In this document: positions 14,566 to 26,313 of the stretch, in pieces | Layout of the letters: every line of letters starts with the position of its first letter | Numbering within the stretch: the first letter of the stretch is position 1 | Source of the DNA: Rhododendron vialii | Taxonomy: Eukaryota; Streptophyta; Magnoliopsida; Ericales; Ericaceae | DNA: 64,000 nt | Direction of reading: 5' to 3' | Assembly: GCF_030253575.1 (NCBI RefSeq) | Contig: NC_080564.1 | Location: 6,678,501-6,742,500 of the forward strand | The notes under the pieces: model-generated | The model's database searches: none | The model's input: only the letters and a program-made list of their open reading frames with translations | What the model was told of the DNA's origin: nothing | Translations under genes and position numbers: made by a program

Positions 14566-14767
14566 ACCCCAAGGGGTTTGGTCAAGTGGTTGTGAGAAAG
14601 CAATAAATGCTCCTCCGTGATGTCACAGGTACCATTCCCACAGAGACCAAACATTCCAAACCTTGGGACTACTGGGGGGCCGGTTATGCCCGATCGTTAC
14701 CTTCATTGTCCCGAAATTAGTCGAGATGTGCGCAAGCTAGCGCGGATATCCGGTCATAAAAAAAAAC
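14566..14767 (+). mobile_element. Au-type SINE with intact target duplication
   Basis: The head ccccaaggggtttggtcaag, the middle block ggccggttatgcccgatcg and the 3' block attagtcgagatgtgcgcaa followed by a short A tail are the hallmark order of plant Au SINEs. It is flanked by a perfect 12-bp target duplication gatcaaatgtga (14554-14565 and 14768-14779). The intact duplication suggests a fairly young insertion. Confidence 0.9.
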
Positions 14768-14779
14768 GATCAAATGTGA

Positions 14780-16640
14780 TGCCATTTTGCTATGGCTCCT
14801 TAAATCTTTGTAACTGATAAAAAAAAAAATTCGCTGTAAAAAGAAAAAACAAGATGATCAGGATCAATTGGCATGATAGCTGTGTTGATGCAGAGATTAC
14901 ACAAATTATACAAAAGCTTTTGTAGATAATGTTTTGCTTCGAAAAGAAAACTGGCAGCTAGCCTAGAGTACTTGTTTGAATTAGATATGCTGATCTTGAT
15001 CGTGCATTATTTTCCATTTTTGTGAAAACGATCACCCAATTACTTGTGGATGTGGAAAATAATAGAGATTTGAGTTGCTTGTGATGGAAACCCATCAATT
15101 CAAGAAAGTGACAAAACATTAATATGGGTGTTAACTGTAAATGATCATTTGATATAAAAAACAAAAACAAAAAACACCTGTAAATGATCATGGGTCTCAC
15201 CTCTTGTGAATGTTGTGTTCACTTTTCTTTTTTTTTTTGCCATCCGTTCAACTTAATCTATTCTATTTTAGGGGACTTGGGAAAGGAATGAGTGCTTACG
15301 GGAGTATAAGAGAAAATTAGCAAGGATTGTGCAATAGTTGTCCGGGAGTAGCTACCTCAATGCACGAGTACTCCTCCCGTTGTGTTAATTACTACAAGGT
15401 TTTTTTATGTATAATGATAATGGAAACCTTTTTCTGGTAATAAAAAAAAGTATCAATCTTGTTGCGATCATCTCTTCGGATCATTGATGCATTTTTCCTA
15501 GTCTCCGTTTAATAGTTGTAATCTCCACTGAGGTTAATAAAATTCTTTTTCATTCGTTATTACAAAAAGAATTGTGCAATAAGCTAATATATATATATAT
15601 ATATATATGAATATATAGGCATATGTGTACATGCATGTGACAAACTTTGCATTACAAGAAAGGTAAACCATTTCAAGATGTAGATTTTTTTTTTCTTGTA
15701 TATAATCATGATTTATATCTCATCTCAGCGATATGAATTGGAAAAGTATATGAATGTAAACCAAAGTTTGAAAACGTTTATACAAGATGAAAAAGATAGC
15801 GTAAAAATTTTAACCAAATAAAATAAAAATATAGAAAAAAAAAACCAATAAAACCATGTCAATAAGTTTGGAAAAAAAAATGGACGAAAGGGCCCTAAGT
15901 TATCAAGCTCATGATTTTTAGGTCAAGCCAGACAAATGCTATTGGCATCAATTCAGTACACCCCACAACCGGCCTTTTAAGAATCTGTCTTGGGGCCCAC
16001 GGAGAAATTGATTTTGATGAAGCCAGCTTTTAAGTGAGTCTAAAACAACACCAATCACTATTATTGTGGGCCACAATGAAAAAGCTGTCTTTTTATATTA
16101 GGGTTCTACGTTTTACATATGAAAGATATTATTATTCCATGCAATTAGTTGTTGGGAGGTTGGACAATCACTTCATAGCCCTCCTTCTAGCTAGGGTTTG
16201 GGAGAGGAAGGATCTAATGACATGATTAATTATGAGTATAAGAATGATAAAGTTAATTAACTTTCAAACCTCGCTGTAAAACGATGAGATTGGATTCCTA
16301 TGGATTATTCAAAAACTGCGAGTTATAAAAACAAAAACAAAAAACGAAACATACATGATGCATGTAAGCTTTTTAGAGGGAGATGGTGTAACATTTAACA
16401 TAGTATTAGAGGATCGAGGCCATTGATCTTGTTACAAATGGTCATTCAATACGGAAAATGTTACAATACATATATAGTCTATATATTTCTAGTTACTCAC
16501 CTTAAGTTCATAGCATAAAAATATTTGGATTTTCTTGATGTTTGAATAGGAATCCATAACATTTGTGCAACACAATTGATTATATCAAGACAATAACTCA
16601 CAATTGTAGTACTATGAAGGGATGATATAATGATTTTTTG
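14780..16640. other. Gene-free stretch with a LINE-like tail and (AT)n
   Basis: No gene. About 15460-15565 (+) ends in gttaataaaattctttttca and TTATTACAAAAA, like a plant LINE 3' end. An (AT)n run lies at 15585-15608. The open frame at 16034-16225 resembles no family. Confidence 0.4.
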
Positions 16641-16642
16641 TG

Positions 16643-16855
16643 CATACTAGCATCATATATATCTGTGCAATGCACTGAACAATTTGTATATAAGCGGATG
16701 ATTTGAAATCATGAAAATCAACTTTTTATGAATCTATGGGGAAAAAAAAAAAAAGCATGTAAATTTAGATTCATAAAAAAAAATTATAATTTTACATCAT
16801 CCGCTTTTATATAATTTGTCCCGTGCATGCATCGCACAGGTATGATGCTAGTATG
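16643..16855. mobile_element. Fold-back MITE (CATACTAGCATCATA ends)
   Basis: Left arm catactagcatcata, then gtgcaatgca and ataagcggatgat. The reverse complement of the right arm reads catactagcatcata, gtgcgatgca and aaaagcggatgat. The arms are about 80 bp around an A-rich centre. Family uncertain. Confidence 0.7.
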
Positions 16856-17833
16856 GCAATACCCAAATGGCAAATGTGTGAGGTGTATTAATTGTGGATT
16901 TTCAATTCTAGGTACAGTATAGTTGTATATATACATTTTCATTCACAAGAAATTTGGAAAGTGTCTCCAATCCTCAAAAAGACTGGACTGGCCATCTAAT
17001 CGGGCCACACATGCTTATGCCCCTCTAATTCTATTATCCAAACATGGAATAAGCTACGAAAGAATCGATCTGGAATCCAAGTAGCTGATCTGATGCATTC
17101 AAGTCCTTTTCATCGGAATGTTCACACATATATAACACAATGAATGCTTATAAATACCTTCTCTATTTCCTGATAATTTGATATTAATGTCCAACATTTT
17201 TCGTTCGGGAGCTGCAATATTGTGAGAATAGATTCTCTCCCAATGCGTTTTGAAAACTACACGTTAGAGGTACAATCTAAGAATCAGCCGTGGAGAAGCT
17301 TTTTCATGCGCATTTTGAATTATCTTCTCAAATTCATAATTTATTTTGAGCATTATCTTCAAAATACTCATTCATAGTCTATTTTGGAGCACTATCCTCC
17401 CAAACATTATACCATATTCATAATTTGTTATGATCATGATCCAAAATTAGTAACTCAATACAAAATAATTAGGCTACCAAAGGGGGCCTTTAGAATGGAA
17501 CCAGACATTCTATAGCGGGTAGAAAGTCCCTTATGGTCAAGCCCAAAGGAGTTGCTACGCTGGTTGCCCCCTCCCACCCTTTTTTAATGATCAAAAAAAA
17601 AAGGGGGGCTTTTAGAATGGAATTGTGCACAACACATAATGCAATATATCCGCGGCCAAACACGTCCATAGTGACAAAGGATCATAAAGAAAAAGGGACA
17701 AAACACTAATAAAACCAATTGATAATGGCAGTTTAATTGCAATTTGGTCCTTACACCATACATTACTCGGGGCTAACAGCCAAACGTGGCCTTAACTTAA
17801 TCTGAAAAAGCCATTACGAACAAGTTTACTGTC

Positions 17834-17840
17834 TATAAAT
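17834..17840 (+). promoter_or_regulatory. TATA box of the mini zinc finger gene
   Basis: TATAAAT about 105-110 bases upstream of the first in-frame ATG at 17944. The CT microsatellite would then sit in the 5' UTR. Confidence 0.6.
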
Positions 17841-17885
17841 ATGTCCTCTAGGGTTAGGGTTACCCACAAAGCAAGTATATTAGCC

Positions 17886-17886
<1 letters not shown>

Positions 17887-17939
<53 letters not shown>
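17887..17939. repeat. (CT)n microsatellite, 5' UTR
   Basis: About 26 CT units ending 4 bases before the first ATG of the mini zinc finger frame. CT runs are common in plant 5' UTRs; this one should be length-variable. Confidence 0.95.
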
Positions 17940-17941
<2 letters not shown>

Positions 17942-17943
17942 TG

Positions 17944-18216
17944 ATGCCAACATCCAGGTTGGATAAATCGTCAGGAGAAGAAGAAATGAGGAAGCATGAA
18001 GCGGTAGTGAGGTCTACTACTTCATCTTTAACAGTCAGGACTATTGTGAGATATGGAGAGTGCCAGAAGAATCACGCCGCAAGCATCGGTGGCTATGCTG
18101 TCGATGGATGCCGGGAATTCATGGCTTCAAGTGGGGAGGAGGGCTCCACAGCTGCCCTCACTTGTGCCGCCTGCGGCTGCCACCGCAACTTCCACCGGAG
18201 GATAGTTGAAGACTAA
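17944..18216 (+). CDS. Mini zinc finger (MIF) protein, ZF-HD class
   Basis: A single-exon frame of 90 codons ending TAA at 18214. From residue 37 it reads [20 protein letters not shown], then GCREFMAS and [15 protein letters not shown], the complete zinc-finger dimerisation domain of ZF-HD proteins with its conserved Cys and His. No homeodomain follows, which defines the MIF group. Known MIFs act in the nucleus by pairing with ZHD homeodomain proteins and blocking their DNA binding, affecting hormone response and meristem fate. The first ATG (17944) has a weak context. An in-frame ATG at 17986 starts [10 protein letters not shown], resembling the usual MIF N-terminus, and may be the real start (76 residues). 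The tail after HRR is only IVED, shorter than in several known MIFs. Confidence 0.9.
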   Translation: MPTSRLDKSSGEEEMRKHEAVVRSTTSSLTVRTIVRYGECQKNHAASIGGYAVDGCREFMASSGEEGSTAALTCAACGCHRNFHRRIVED

Positions 18217-18219
18217 GGT

Positions 18220-18301
18220 GGTATATTCGTGAATTTTCATCTATAAAGAAGAAAGAAAACTCGATGGTATAATCGTGAATTTTCATCTATAAAGAAGAAA
18301 G

Positions 18302-18368
<67 letters not shown>
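18220..18368. repeat. 46-bp tandem duplication plus second (CT)n run
   Basis: Two copies of a 46-bp unit (core gtgaattttcatctataaag) begin at 18220 and 18266, just after the stop codon. The second runs into about 31 CT units (18306-18368). The gene is therefore bracketed by two long CT microsatellites. Confidence 0.9.
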
Positions 18369-18371
<3 letters not shown>

Positions 18372-21239
18372 CATATGAGATGGTTGAAGTAAGTTTGATG
18401 GTTGAAGGACATGACCAAAAAGTCTACATGGTAAGTATCTATATATATAGAGTCTCAAAAAACAAGAAATTAAGCGTGTATGTAATCTTCTTGAAATTAA
18501 AAGAGTTATTGTAATTTTCTTTATTTTTCTTCTTTTTCCATGAATTAATTAATTGGTGGTACTTGATTAAGAGTTCCTATTGAGAAAGTTACGAACTAAG
18601 ACGAAAAAAAAAGATGGATCTCATGTATGTGAATTTTTATTTTGATTTTGATTGTTTTCATCTTCCCCTATTTTTTTCCAATAATTTCCCTTTGAATTCC
18701 TCTATGAAGTAAAAATATCTCAATTATTTCTTTCAATTGATGCAAAAATGGCGAAACTATGGACAAAAGTGTTTTATTTTCCATTCAAAAAGATAACACA
18801 ATTTTCAGAAAATAACAAATAATATAAGACTGGGGAAGTACCAAAAAGGACTTCATGAAACAAATTTATTTTTACTCTTCGTAAGTTCAGGTGGGAAAAT
18901 TTGACTCTTATTGGGATTCAGTCTGCCTAGCCTTTCTTTTCTCACCAAATGCAGCGTTGGCAAGTCATTAAATTAGATTGCTTTTCAGGCTGTTCCATTA
19001 ACTCGAACCATGCAAAAACCTCCGGACACATCTTCCGATACATAAATTGGGCTGGAAGCCTAGATCAGTGTAGCTCCATCTTGAAAGCTCTCATCATGGT
19101 GTAATTAACTTTTTCAAGGCTCTTGGGCCCATATAAGCCTAATCATGTTTGTGGTTATGGTGTATTATTTTCTTTAACAATGTCCTTAAAAGGTAATTTG
19201 CCAAACTTGAACTGACACGTACCCACTCCTACAATTTTGTTGGCTTCCTTTCTTTTACTAATTGGTTCCATGAAGGGACTTTTAATTGTAAAACCAAGCA
19301 ATTAAAGGAATTGAGAAGATTATTTGGAATCATAATTTGGAATCTTAATTAAGAAGTTTTGGAAATTTGGTTCTTGATTGTAATACCAACAACGTGATTT
19401 GAACCATAATGGGAAGACTTCTGAATTTAAAGCGTGTAATCTACTTATGGGATAAGATGGGCTCCATAGAATCAATGGTCATGAACTCCTTTTCATAATT
19501 AGCTGTCTGGGTCAGCTTACGAGCATCTCGACTAATTCTGGGGACCACAAACTGGACACCGTGTGCTAGTGGAGGCTCCACTTGAAGTCAGAGCAAATGT
19601 TCCGATTTGATCAACCCTAAAAGAGTTGATAGCACCCGAGAGGTTTCAAACCTAATGCCTTAAGTTTAAAAACTGATACTTTAAGACGAAACAAATCCTA
19701 GGTCTCAAGTCTTAACCACTAGGCCAACCCCTTGGACTAATGGTTATGAACTTCCATAAACCCTTTGTTATTAATCTTAGAGTGTGTAAACGTAAATACT
19801 ATTCAAATTCACATCTGGATGATAAATCTGACCCACTAATCTTTATTAGTATGACTTTTTTGTATTTTGGAGATGTTTTGCTGTTCTAACCTGATAACAA
19901 ACTGTACTAAAATTAATTCGAAGGGATTAGTGTGATGGGAGCATGGTAGTAGTAAGAAAGCACTTACTCCCAAAAGCTCACATGTTTGCCCCTCCCAGCA
20001 GCCAGCAAAAAACTCCTAGGGCTACTGAACGTTTTCAGAAATTCGAAATTAGGCGAGGCCTGATTAAGTTGGCCCCGACACCTGATTATAATAAAAGGAC
20101 AAAACCAAAACATAGCGTCTCCCCTCCTTGATAGTCGTATATGATCGTATAATCCTATTCGTGTCTCCTTCCAAATGAAAATCTCTCTCAACATAAATTG
20201 AGATCCAAAGGAAATTCATCATTTGACTGACCTCCTCTATATACTGTTATGGCTGTTCATCACAGCTAGCATATATGCTTTACATATATATAGCATGTGA
20301 GAGCTAGCGGTGCTGCAAGAAGAAGAGTCGAAGTTAGGTTTTTATTGAGAGTATGGAGTGATCGATGAGTGACCAAACATTCAGGTATGTGTTAATTTCG
20401 AATTGGGTATGTGTCGATTCTGGGATACCACTTCCATGCTAAGGTGACAGCATGCTTTTTGGTACTGATCGACTCTGCATTATTAATCTTGGGATTGACC
20501 ACACAAACAATTAATTAATGTCTTCATTTTAGTACTAGTAGTAGTAGTAAATTTCTCCAGAATGATTTGATTAATTAATGGGTTTGTTAATTATATATAG
20601 AGTAAGTTGGACTTAGGGCCCCGTTTGAGATATCTTAATTAAACCCTAGCTATAATTGGCCTTTTGCTTTTCGAAGAATGAAAAATGTGACTGGAAAAGA
20701 CCTTAATTATACTAGTATCTGCTTATAGTAAATTAATTTAAATAAGCCGGCCGGCCACTTGTTTTTAATTAAGAGCTAATTCCACTAATACCATGTTTGT
20801 TGGTAGAAAAAATATACTAATACTATACTACCATGACTGGAATATATACCAAGTGGTTTTTCACTTTTTCTGCTTCTTTAATTGTCCCATGCATCACTTC
20901 TTCTTTTTTAGGAGGAATTAAGTTCAAATGCTTAAGCTCCGGCCCTTCAAATCCTTAACCCACTACCACTAAATTTCTTACAAGAAAAAGTGACTCTATG
21001 TGAAGCAACTTTTCCAAAATAATTTCATTTTTTTATGGGCAAAAAATAAAACATTTCCGTTTTCCACAAATATACATCAACTGGTTTTGATTCAATCAAG
21101 GTGCAGTTCAAGCTAGAAAGGGTTTGTTTTCACTTGGACCTTCTTCTTTTTTTGTCATACGGTATACATCAGCGGAATTTAGCGGATTGTTAGTATGTTA
21201 GTCAACGGGGGGTTCACTTGGTTTATCTATGGCTCAAAC
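18369..21239. other. Gene-free stretch
   Basis: No supported gene. The frame at 19943-20131 (+) matches no family. A TATA-like CTATATAC near 20236 followed by cattcaggtatgtg near 20380 could be the start of a non-coding transcript, but nothing confirms it. I looked for conserved microRNA sequences and recognised none. Confidence 0.35.
19600..19736 (-). mobile_element. 5' part of an Au-type SINE
   Basis: On the minus strand it reads CCAAGGGGTTGGCCTAGTGG, then GTTAAGACTTGAGACC and GTTTGAAACCTCTCGGGTGC, the head and B-box region of an Au SINE. The 3' half (ATTAGTCGAGGTGCGC block and tail) is missing. Confidence 0.65.
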
Positions 21240-21698
21240 CGGTGGCGGAGTCAGGATCTCCACTCGGGAGGGGCCGAACTAAGAGGAGAATTTTTTTTTT
21301 GACAAAAATGAAATTATAAAGATTGATTAAGTATATTAAAATAGAGTTTAAAATTTAATTAAGTATGCTAAAATAAGGGTTTAACCATCAAAATCATAAG
21401 ATGTGATTATTTGTTTTTTTTTTTCCAAAAAGAAAATTTTGAAATGACTATGGGAGTGTTAGTCCACTTCACATGTGGCAAATTGAGTAACAGCCTAGTG
21501 AACATACTATGCTCCTTACACTATGTGAGAGTTCAAATCCCACCAACTTCATCCCCTTTCTCATAAATTAGTGGTAGTAGAATAAGATTTATGTTAAATA
21601 AATAAAAACTTCACATCCAAAACTCAAAAATAATTAATTAATTAATAACCAACCGGGGGGGCCTTGGCCACCCCAGCCCCTTAATGGCTCCACCATTG
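21240..21698. mobile_element. Non-autonomous hAT element, 459 bp
   Basis: Left end CGGTGGCGGAGTCA; right end reverse-complemented CAATGGTGGAGCCA. Perfect 8-bp duplication GCTCAAAC at 21232-21239 and 21699-21706. The interior near 21440-21560 contains a SINE-like segment with a gagttcaaatccc B box, apparently a later insertion. Confidence 0.9.
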
Positions 21699-22031
21699 GC
21701 TCAAACGTTCCAAGTCTAATACTATCCAAACCCTTGTTCCCTGAGCATATATATAGATAGATTCAAATCATAAATTCTAACCCATGTCATTATATCATTT
21801 TATGATACCTGCTTTAGTCAAGGGTTCTTGCTCAGATGTTACATTATGTTATTATGCATGTATAATTTTGGGTCCACATGCTACCTATTATGTCATGTGC
21901 ATATACTGGGCGTGCATTTTTAATCTCGCTTGTGCATATTAGTCTTGTCCGCGCGTAGAATGGGTTGAAAGCCAGTGCTAAACACACATGAGGGGAATAT
22001 TATTGAGAGGTGTTTTGTCAATCGATAGGAT

Positions 22032-22436
22032 CAGGGACGGAATCAGGATTTGATGAACGCGGGGGTCGAACTTTGAACAAGAAAATTTCAAGGTTCGAAA
22101 ATCTAATAGTTTGTTTGGTTTAGATTTTGAGGGAAGTTTTTTGGGTAATAAATGGAGAGAGATAAAAAAAAATAAAAATAAAAAGTGAAATGAGATTAAT
22201 AATTAAAGAAAAACTTATGGCAGACCGTGTGTAGAGCAAGAATTGGATTTGAGACTCAAAACGAACACATTCTTAAAGCATTTAAATGCATAAATAACAG
22301 TCAATACAAAATACAATATCTAGGTGTTTTTAACAAATAAAAAAACTAATACTGATATTTAAATTTGAAAGAAAAAAAACCCCGAAACTACGTGGGGGCC
22401 TTGGCCCCCATAAGCCCATACACAGTTCCATCATTA
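22032..22436. mobile_element. Non-autonomous hAT element, 405 bp
   Basis: Left end CAGGGACGGAATCAGG; the degraded right end reverse-complements to TAATGATGGAACTG. Perfect 8-bp duplication GATAGGAT at 22024-22031 and 22437-22444. A GGGGGCCTTGGCCCCC block near the right end resembles the copies at 14140 and 21240. Confidence 0.88.
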
Positions 22437-22444
22437 GATAGGAT

Positions 22445-23145
22445 GGGATAGGAAAAAGGGTGCTGCAATGCAATTTGCACCGATAAAACTCGAACCCAGA
22501 CATTTTACTTTATAAAAAAGTGTCACGATCGCTAGACCAATCCCTTGCTGAATTAGGGCCGAAATTGGTGAAAGAGCGCTTCGTTGTTGAATCCCAAATG
22601 TGAGCATTCCAAAAGAGGAGAACGGCCCAAAGGGCCACAATATGACTCATACGATAATGGCCCAGTTAAGATAGCCCAACAACGACAGCCCAAGCATCTA
22701 TCATCCCTTCCACCTTCTCTCCATTCCATTCCATACCTTTAAGGGCCCGTTCCACTAAAAATTCCATTTAAGACGGCCCAAATTGGTATATCTGCTAGAT
22801 TTTCCTTGCTGTGTTCGTCGAAATGAACCAATAATACATAAAAGTTTCATGCAAAACTAACAGACGCGAAAGCAATTTGAATAAAAACAAAAAAAAAAAT
22901 CAGTAGTCCACTCCTTTTTAATTAGTGGAAACACCTCCGGAGGGCACCATAGAGTATGGAAATTGTAATTTACCAGAAAAGTTGTGGCAAAATTATGCTC
23001 CTATTAAGATTATTGGGCGAAAATGGAAAACAGAGAGAGAGAGAGAGAGAGGGAGAGGGGAAGAAAAGACGTGGGTGGGCCCACGGGCACATTGTGAAGC
23101 ACTGTGTTTTGAAAGGAGAGAGATGGAGCCCAGCGAGAAATTTTT
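22445..23145. other. Gene-free stretch
   Basis: No gene. A (GA)n run lies at about 23033-23050. Overlapping frames here match nothing. Confidence 0.35.
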
Positions 23146-23584
23146 ATGTATTCCGGAGATACCAACTCTCTTGGTATTTTTTTTTGGTTCGTTTCTCATC
23201 TTTTGGTCATATTTTGATCATATATGATCGGTTTCGTTCATTTTGTCGAGTTCAACAAAACTTTTAATGATACCAAAAATCGTGTTCATCAGACTTTATT
23301 TGATACATAATCGGCACACGTGAAATGAAAAAAAAAAAAAAAAAAACCAAAATTGGGTTCTAATTTAGTGTGTTTTTGGATCCAATTTTAGTTTTCTTCA
23401 ATTTTCACTTGTGTTGATTATGTACCTATTAAAGTTCAATGAACACCATTTTCTGTATGATTATGATTCTCACCGAACTCTATAAAATGAACATAACCGA
23501 TCATTCAAACATAATCGAAAAATGGCTAAAAAATACGAAATGAACCGAAAGAGATACCAACTCCTTGGTATCCCCGATATACAT
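23146..23584. mobile_element. Long-TIR fold-back element (MULE-like)
   Basis: The arms are about 200 bp. Left arm: atgtattccggagataccaa, then ggtttcgttcattttgt and aatcgtgttcat. The reverse complement of the right arm gives atgtatatcggggataccaa, ggttatgttcatttta and aatggtgttcat. The flanks gaaattttt and aaaagtttt may be a decayed 9-bp duplication. No coding capacity. Confidence 0.7.
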
Positions 23585-23689
23585 AAAAGTTTTCTGGAGT
23601 CACGTGCTCCCCAGAAGCAACTCACATGCAGAGGCTCTCCCCGGGGCCCTACCGTTTTACCCTTTAATAATTTTTCTTCAATAATTTTT

Positions 23690-23870
23690 GAGAGATGCTA
23701 CAATCACATTTAAATTTACACATCCAAATATATACTCTCTCACAAAATACAAGGGTCACACACACATTGCAGGGTCCCACACACACTACACATAGTGTGT
23801 GGAACCCTTGTGTTTTGTGAAAGAATGTGTATTTAGATTTGTGATTTTGGGTGTGGTTGTAGAATTTTTG
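23690..23870. mobile_element. MULE-like MITE with 9-bp target duplication
   Basis: The inverted repeats are about 75 bp (tacaatcacatttaaattta and tacaaccacacccaaaatca when read inward). A perfect 9-bp duplication ataattttt lies at 23681-23689 and 23871-23879, the length typical of Mutator-like elements. Confidence 0.8.
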
Positions 23871-24168
23871 ATAATTTTTCTTCCTGTTTTTTCGAGGGTG
23901 GGGTCCAGTATCCAATAACTCATGTAACGAACGCACGTTCCCTCCTCTTTAATGCACCTAACTAACCAAATAATTACTAACTACCCTTTCCCTTTCCTTT
24001 TCTTTTTCTTTTTTTTTTTTTTATGTCCTTTCTTTCTTTTTTTATGTCCTTTCTTTTCTTTCTTTTCGGTTTTCATCATTTTATTGAAAATAGTCAAAAT
24101 ACACCACACATCCCTTCCTGGTCTCCACTAATTGTTGTCCTTTTCACGAATTCAACTGCCTAAAATAA

Positions 24169-24170
<2 letters not shown>

Positions 24171-24203
<33 letters not shown>
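24171..24203. repeat. (AG)n microsatellite
   Basis: About 16 AG units, roughly 650 bases upstream of the GASA gene. Nothing else recognised between 23880 and 24849 except a tRNA-like stretch (GCTCAGTTGG, minus strand, near 24450) that may be a SINE head. Confidence 0.9.
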
Positions 24204-24205
<2 letters not shown>

Positions 24206-24849
24206 CTAATAACTTTTCCACCTCTCCCTGATAGCATTATTCACGTGCATGAGCGCAAGCGAGAGTGAGAACGCGATCGCAAAAAAGATCCCAAACTAAT
24301 AAAATTAGCAAGTGTTGACGGTTGAAAGCAGGTGTGTGGAGCGGAGATTGAGAGCATGAACGAATGATCCTGTTTACTGAAAATTTACGTGACCTAGGCC
24401 CTACCAAAACTCGAATTCAAAATTTCACAGCGCCTGAATACTCACGACCAACTGAGCTAGAAACCCTGGTCACTCTAATAGTTAAGTATCATTAGTGTTC
24501 GAACTGTTATAGTAATTGCTCGATGGAGTTAAATATAAGATTTAGCACTCGTAACAAGAGAGCAAAATGTTGTGCATGTTGTTGTGTTTGTAGCACTCCT
24601 CGGTTACATAAATGCTGAAGTTATATAATGCAATAGGCACAAAACTACTAGTACATAAAATAGCTTGTCCGAATATCTATTTTACGTATAAAAAAAAAAA
24701 CTTTCCTAATAATTCTCGGTAGCCCCACAAGAGCAAGGGTTTGTTTTCTTCTCTTCTATTTATTGGCCACACCACAACTAACAAACCTCTGTACCTAAAG
24801 CCCCTCCCATCTTTTTCCCTTTGTCTATTGGTTACTTCGGCCCTTCTCC

Positions 24850-25097
24850 ATGGCTAAGTTTGTTGCTTTCATTCTGTTGGCCCTGCTTGCCATTTCCATG
24901 GTTCAGACCACCGTAAGATCACCTCCCCCTCACTTCCATTACGACAGCATTTTGTACACATTTACAAATGCATAAACACACACACAACATAGTAATGGTT
25001 TAATGTGTATGCCCAAACAAGGTCTCACCCTTTTCTTCTTGTTGCCTGTCTTGTTTAACAGGTTTTGGCATCGCATGGCCATGGTGGGCATCACAAA

Positions 25098-25155
<58 letters not shown>

Positions 25156-26313
25156 CACATTGTAAATGCTTGGAAGGGAAAATGCTCACACTGTTCTCTC
25201 TCTCTCTCCACATTGTAAATGCTTGAAAGGGAAAATGCTCACACTGTTTGTTTTCTATGTGATTTGCAGAAACCTTATGGTCCTGGTAGTCTGAAGAGTT
25301 CCCGTAAGTATTCACTTTGTATTCTCATTTTCTTGGGGGGTTTTCTTGGAGGGCAGCTCACCCCGTGCACTTATCCACAATGCTGGACTGGATCTGAATT
25401 TGTTTATTGTGTGCATCTTGTATTGAACAACTTTCTTGAAAGCAATAAACTTGATCCAAAATCAATAGATACATAAGTGAATTGACAACTTAATATGATT
25501 TCTATACGTTCGTCTGCGTTCAAAGCCATGTAAAATTGCATAAGTTCACATGCATCGAACGGTTCGGAACGCAAATTGAGTGCACTTGTTCAAACTAAAT
25601 GGCTTTGTAAATCTACATGAATAAAGACAAAAAAATAGAGTGCACTTGAACAAAAAATGAGTGCGAAAATCAATTTCCTAAATTAATTTCTTCAACATGC
25701 ATTGTTCATTGCGGGAAGTATGTAAAGAACAGGTTTAGAGAGTTTTGGAAGGATTTGGTGGATAGCAAAAAGTCCACAAATGAAGTTCTAAAACACATAC
25801 TTAGAATATATTTGCGTGAGTTGTTCGATGCACATAAAATTTATGTGCAACGAACGCCTCCCAACACAAATATGTTCGAAGTTAGCATTGCTCGGGCTAC
25901 ATGAGGGTGGAGCTTCCCGATTGGATACACATGGGAGATTTTTCTTGTATACCTTTTATACCCTCGCTCTGCACATGGGAGATTTTTGGGCGCAGCCCGT
26001 GAAACAAAAAAAGTGAGACAGTGGTCAAAAAGCTGAAATGGACATTTATAATATGGATGTTGGTCAAAAAGTACAATGATCAACTTTGATTCTAATGTTG
26101 GCTTTTGATCTGTGTTTGGTTAAATGACTAGAATGCCCATCGCAATGCTCAAGGAGGTGCGGCCAGACCCAGTACCACAAGCCCTGCATGTTTTTCTGCC
26201 AGAAATGCTGCACCAAATGCCTGTGTGTGCCCCCAGGGTATTATGGGAACAAAGCTGTGTGCCCTTGCTACAACAACTGGAAGACCAAGGAAGGTGGCCC
26301 CAAGTGCCCTTAG
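24850..26313 (+). CDS. GASA/Snakin gibberellin-regulated cysteine-rich peptide
   Basis: Four exons: 24850-24912, 25062-25097, 25270-25303 and 26132-26313. All junctions are GT-AG and the phases join to 104 residues. Exon 1 is a signal peptide (MAKFVAFILLALLAISMVQ). Exon 2 encodes a short His/Gly-rich spacer (ASHGHGGHHK), exon 3 KPYGPGSLKSS, and exon 4 the GASA domain. That domain has 12 cysteines, from CPSQCSRRC through CQKCCTKCLCVPPGYYGNK to CYNNWKTKEGGPKCP, the invariant family pattern. Members are secreted, disulfide-rich peptides in hormone-regulated growth or antimicrobial defence. The length and intron pattern fit GASA4/Snakin-2-like genes. Intron 2 opens directly with a long CT microsatellite. 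No damage is visible. Confidence 0.95.
25101..25260. repeat. (CT)n and ~53-bp duplication in GASA intron 2
   Basis: About 26 CT units (25101-25153) begin three bases after the exon 2 donor GT (25098-25099). They are followed by two copies of a unit starting ccacattgtaaatgctt (25155 and 25208), separated by a shorter CT run. The second copy ends just before the exon 3 acceptor. Confidence 0.92.

Noticed and set aside
18237-18458. Minus-strand frame with a long Arg-Glu repeat
   Set aside because: The RERERE run is only the CT microsatellite read in frame. The same explains the frames at 24939-25315.
20230-20400. Possible microRNA precursor with TATA-like box
   Set aside because: Only weak pairing (gctagc arms) and no conserved microRNA sequence recognised.
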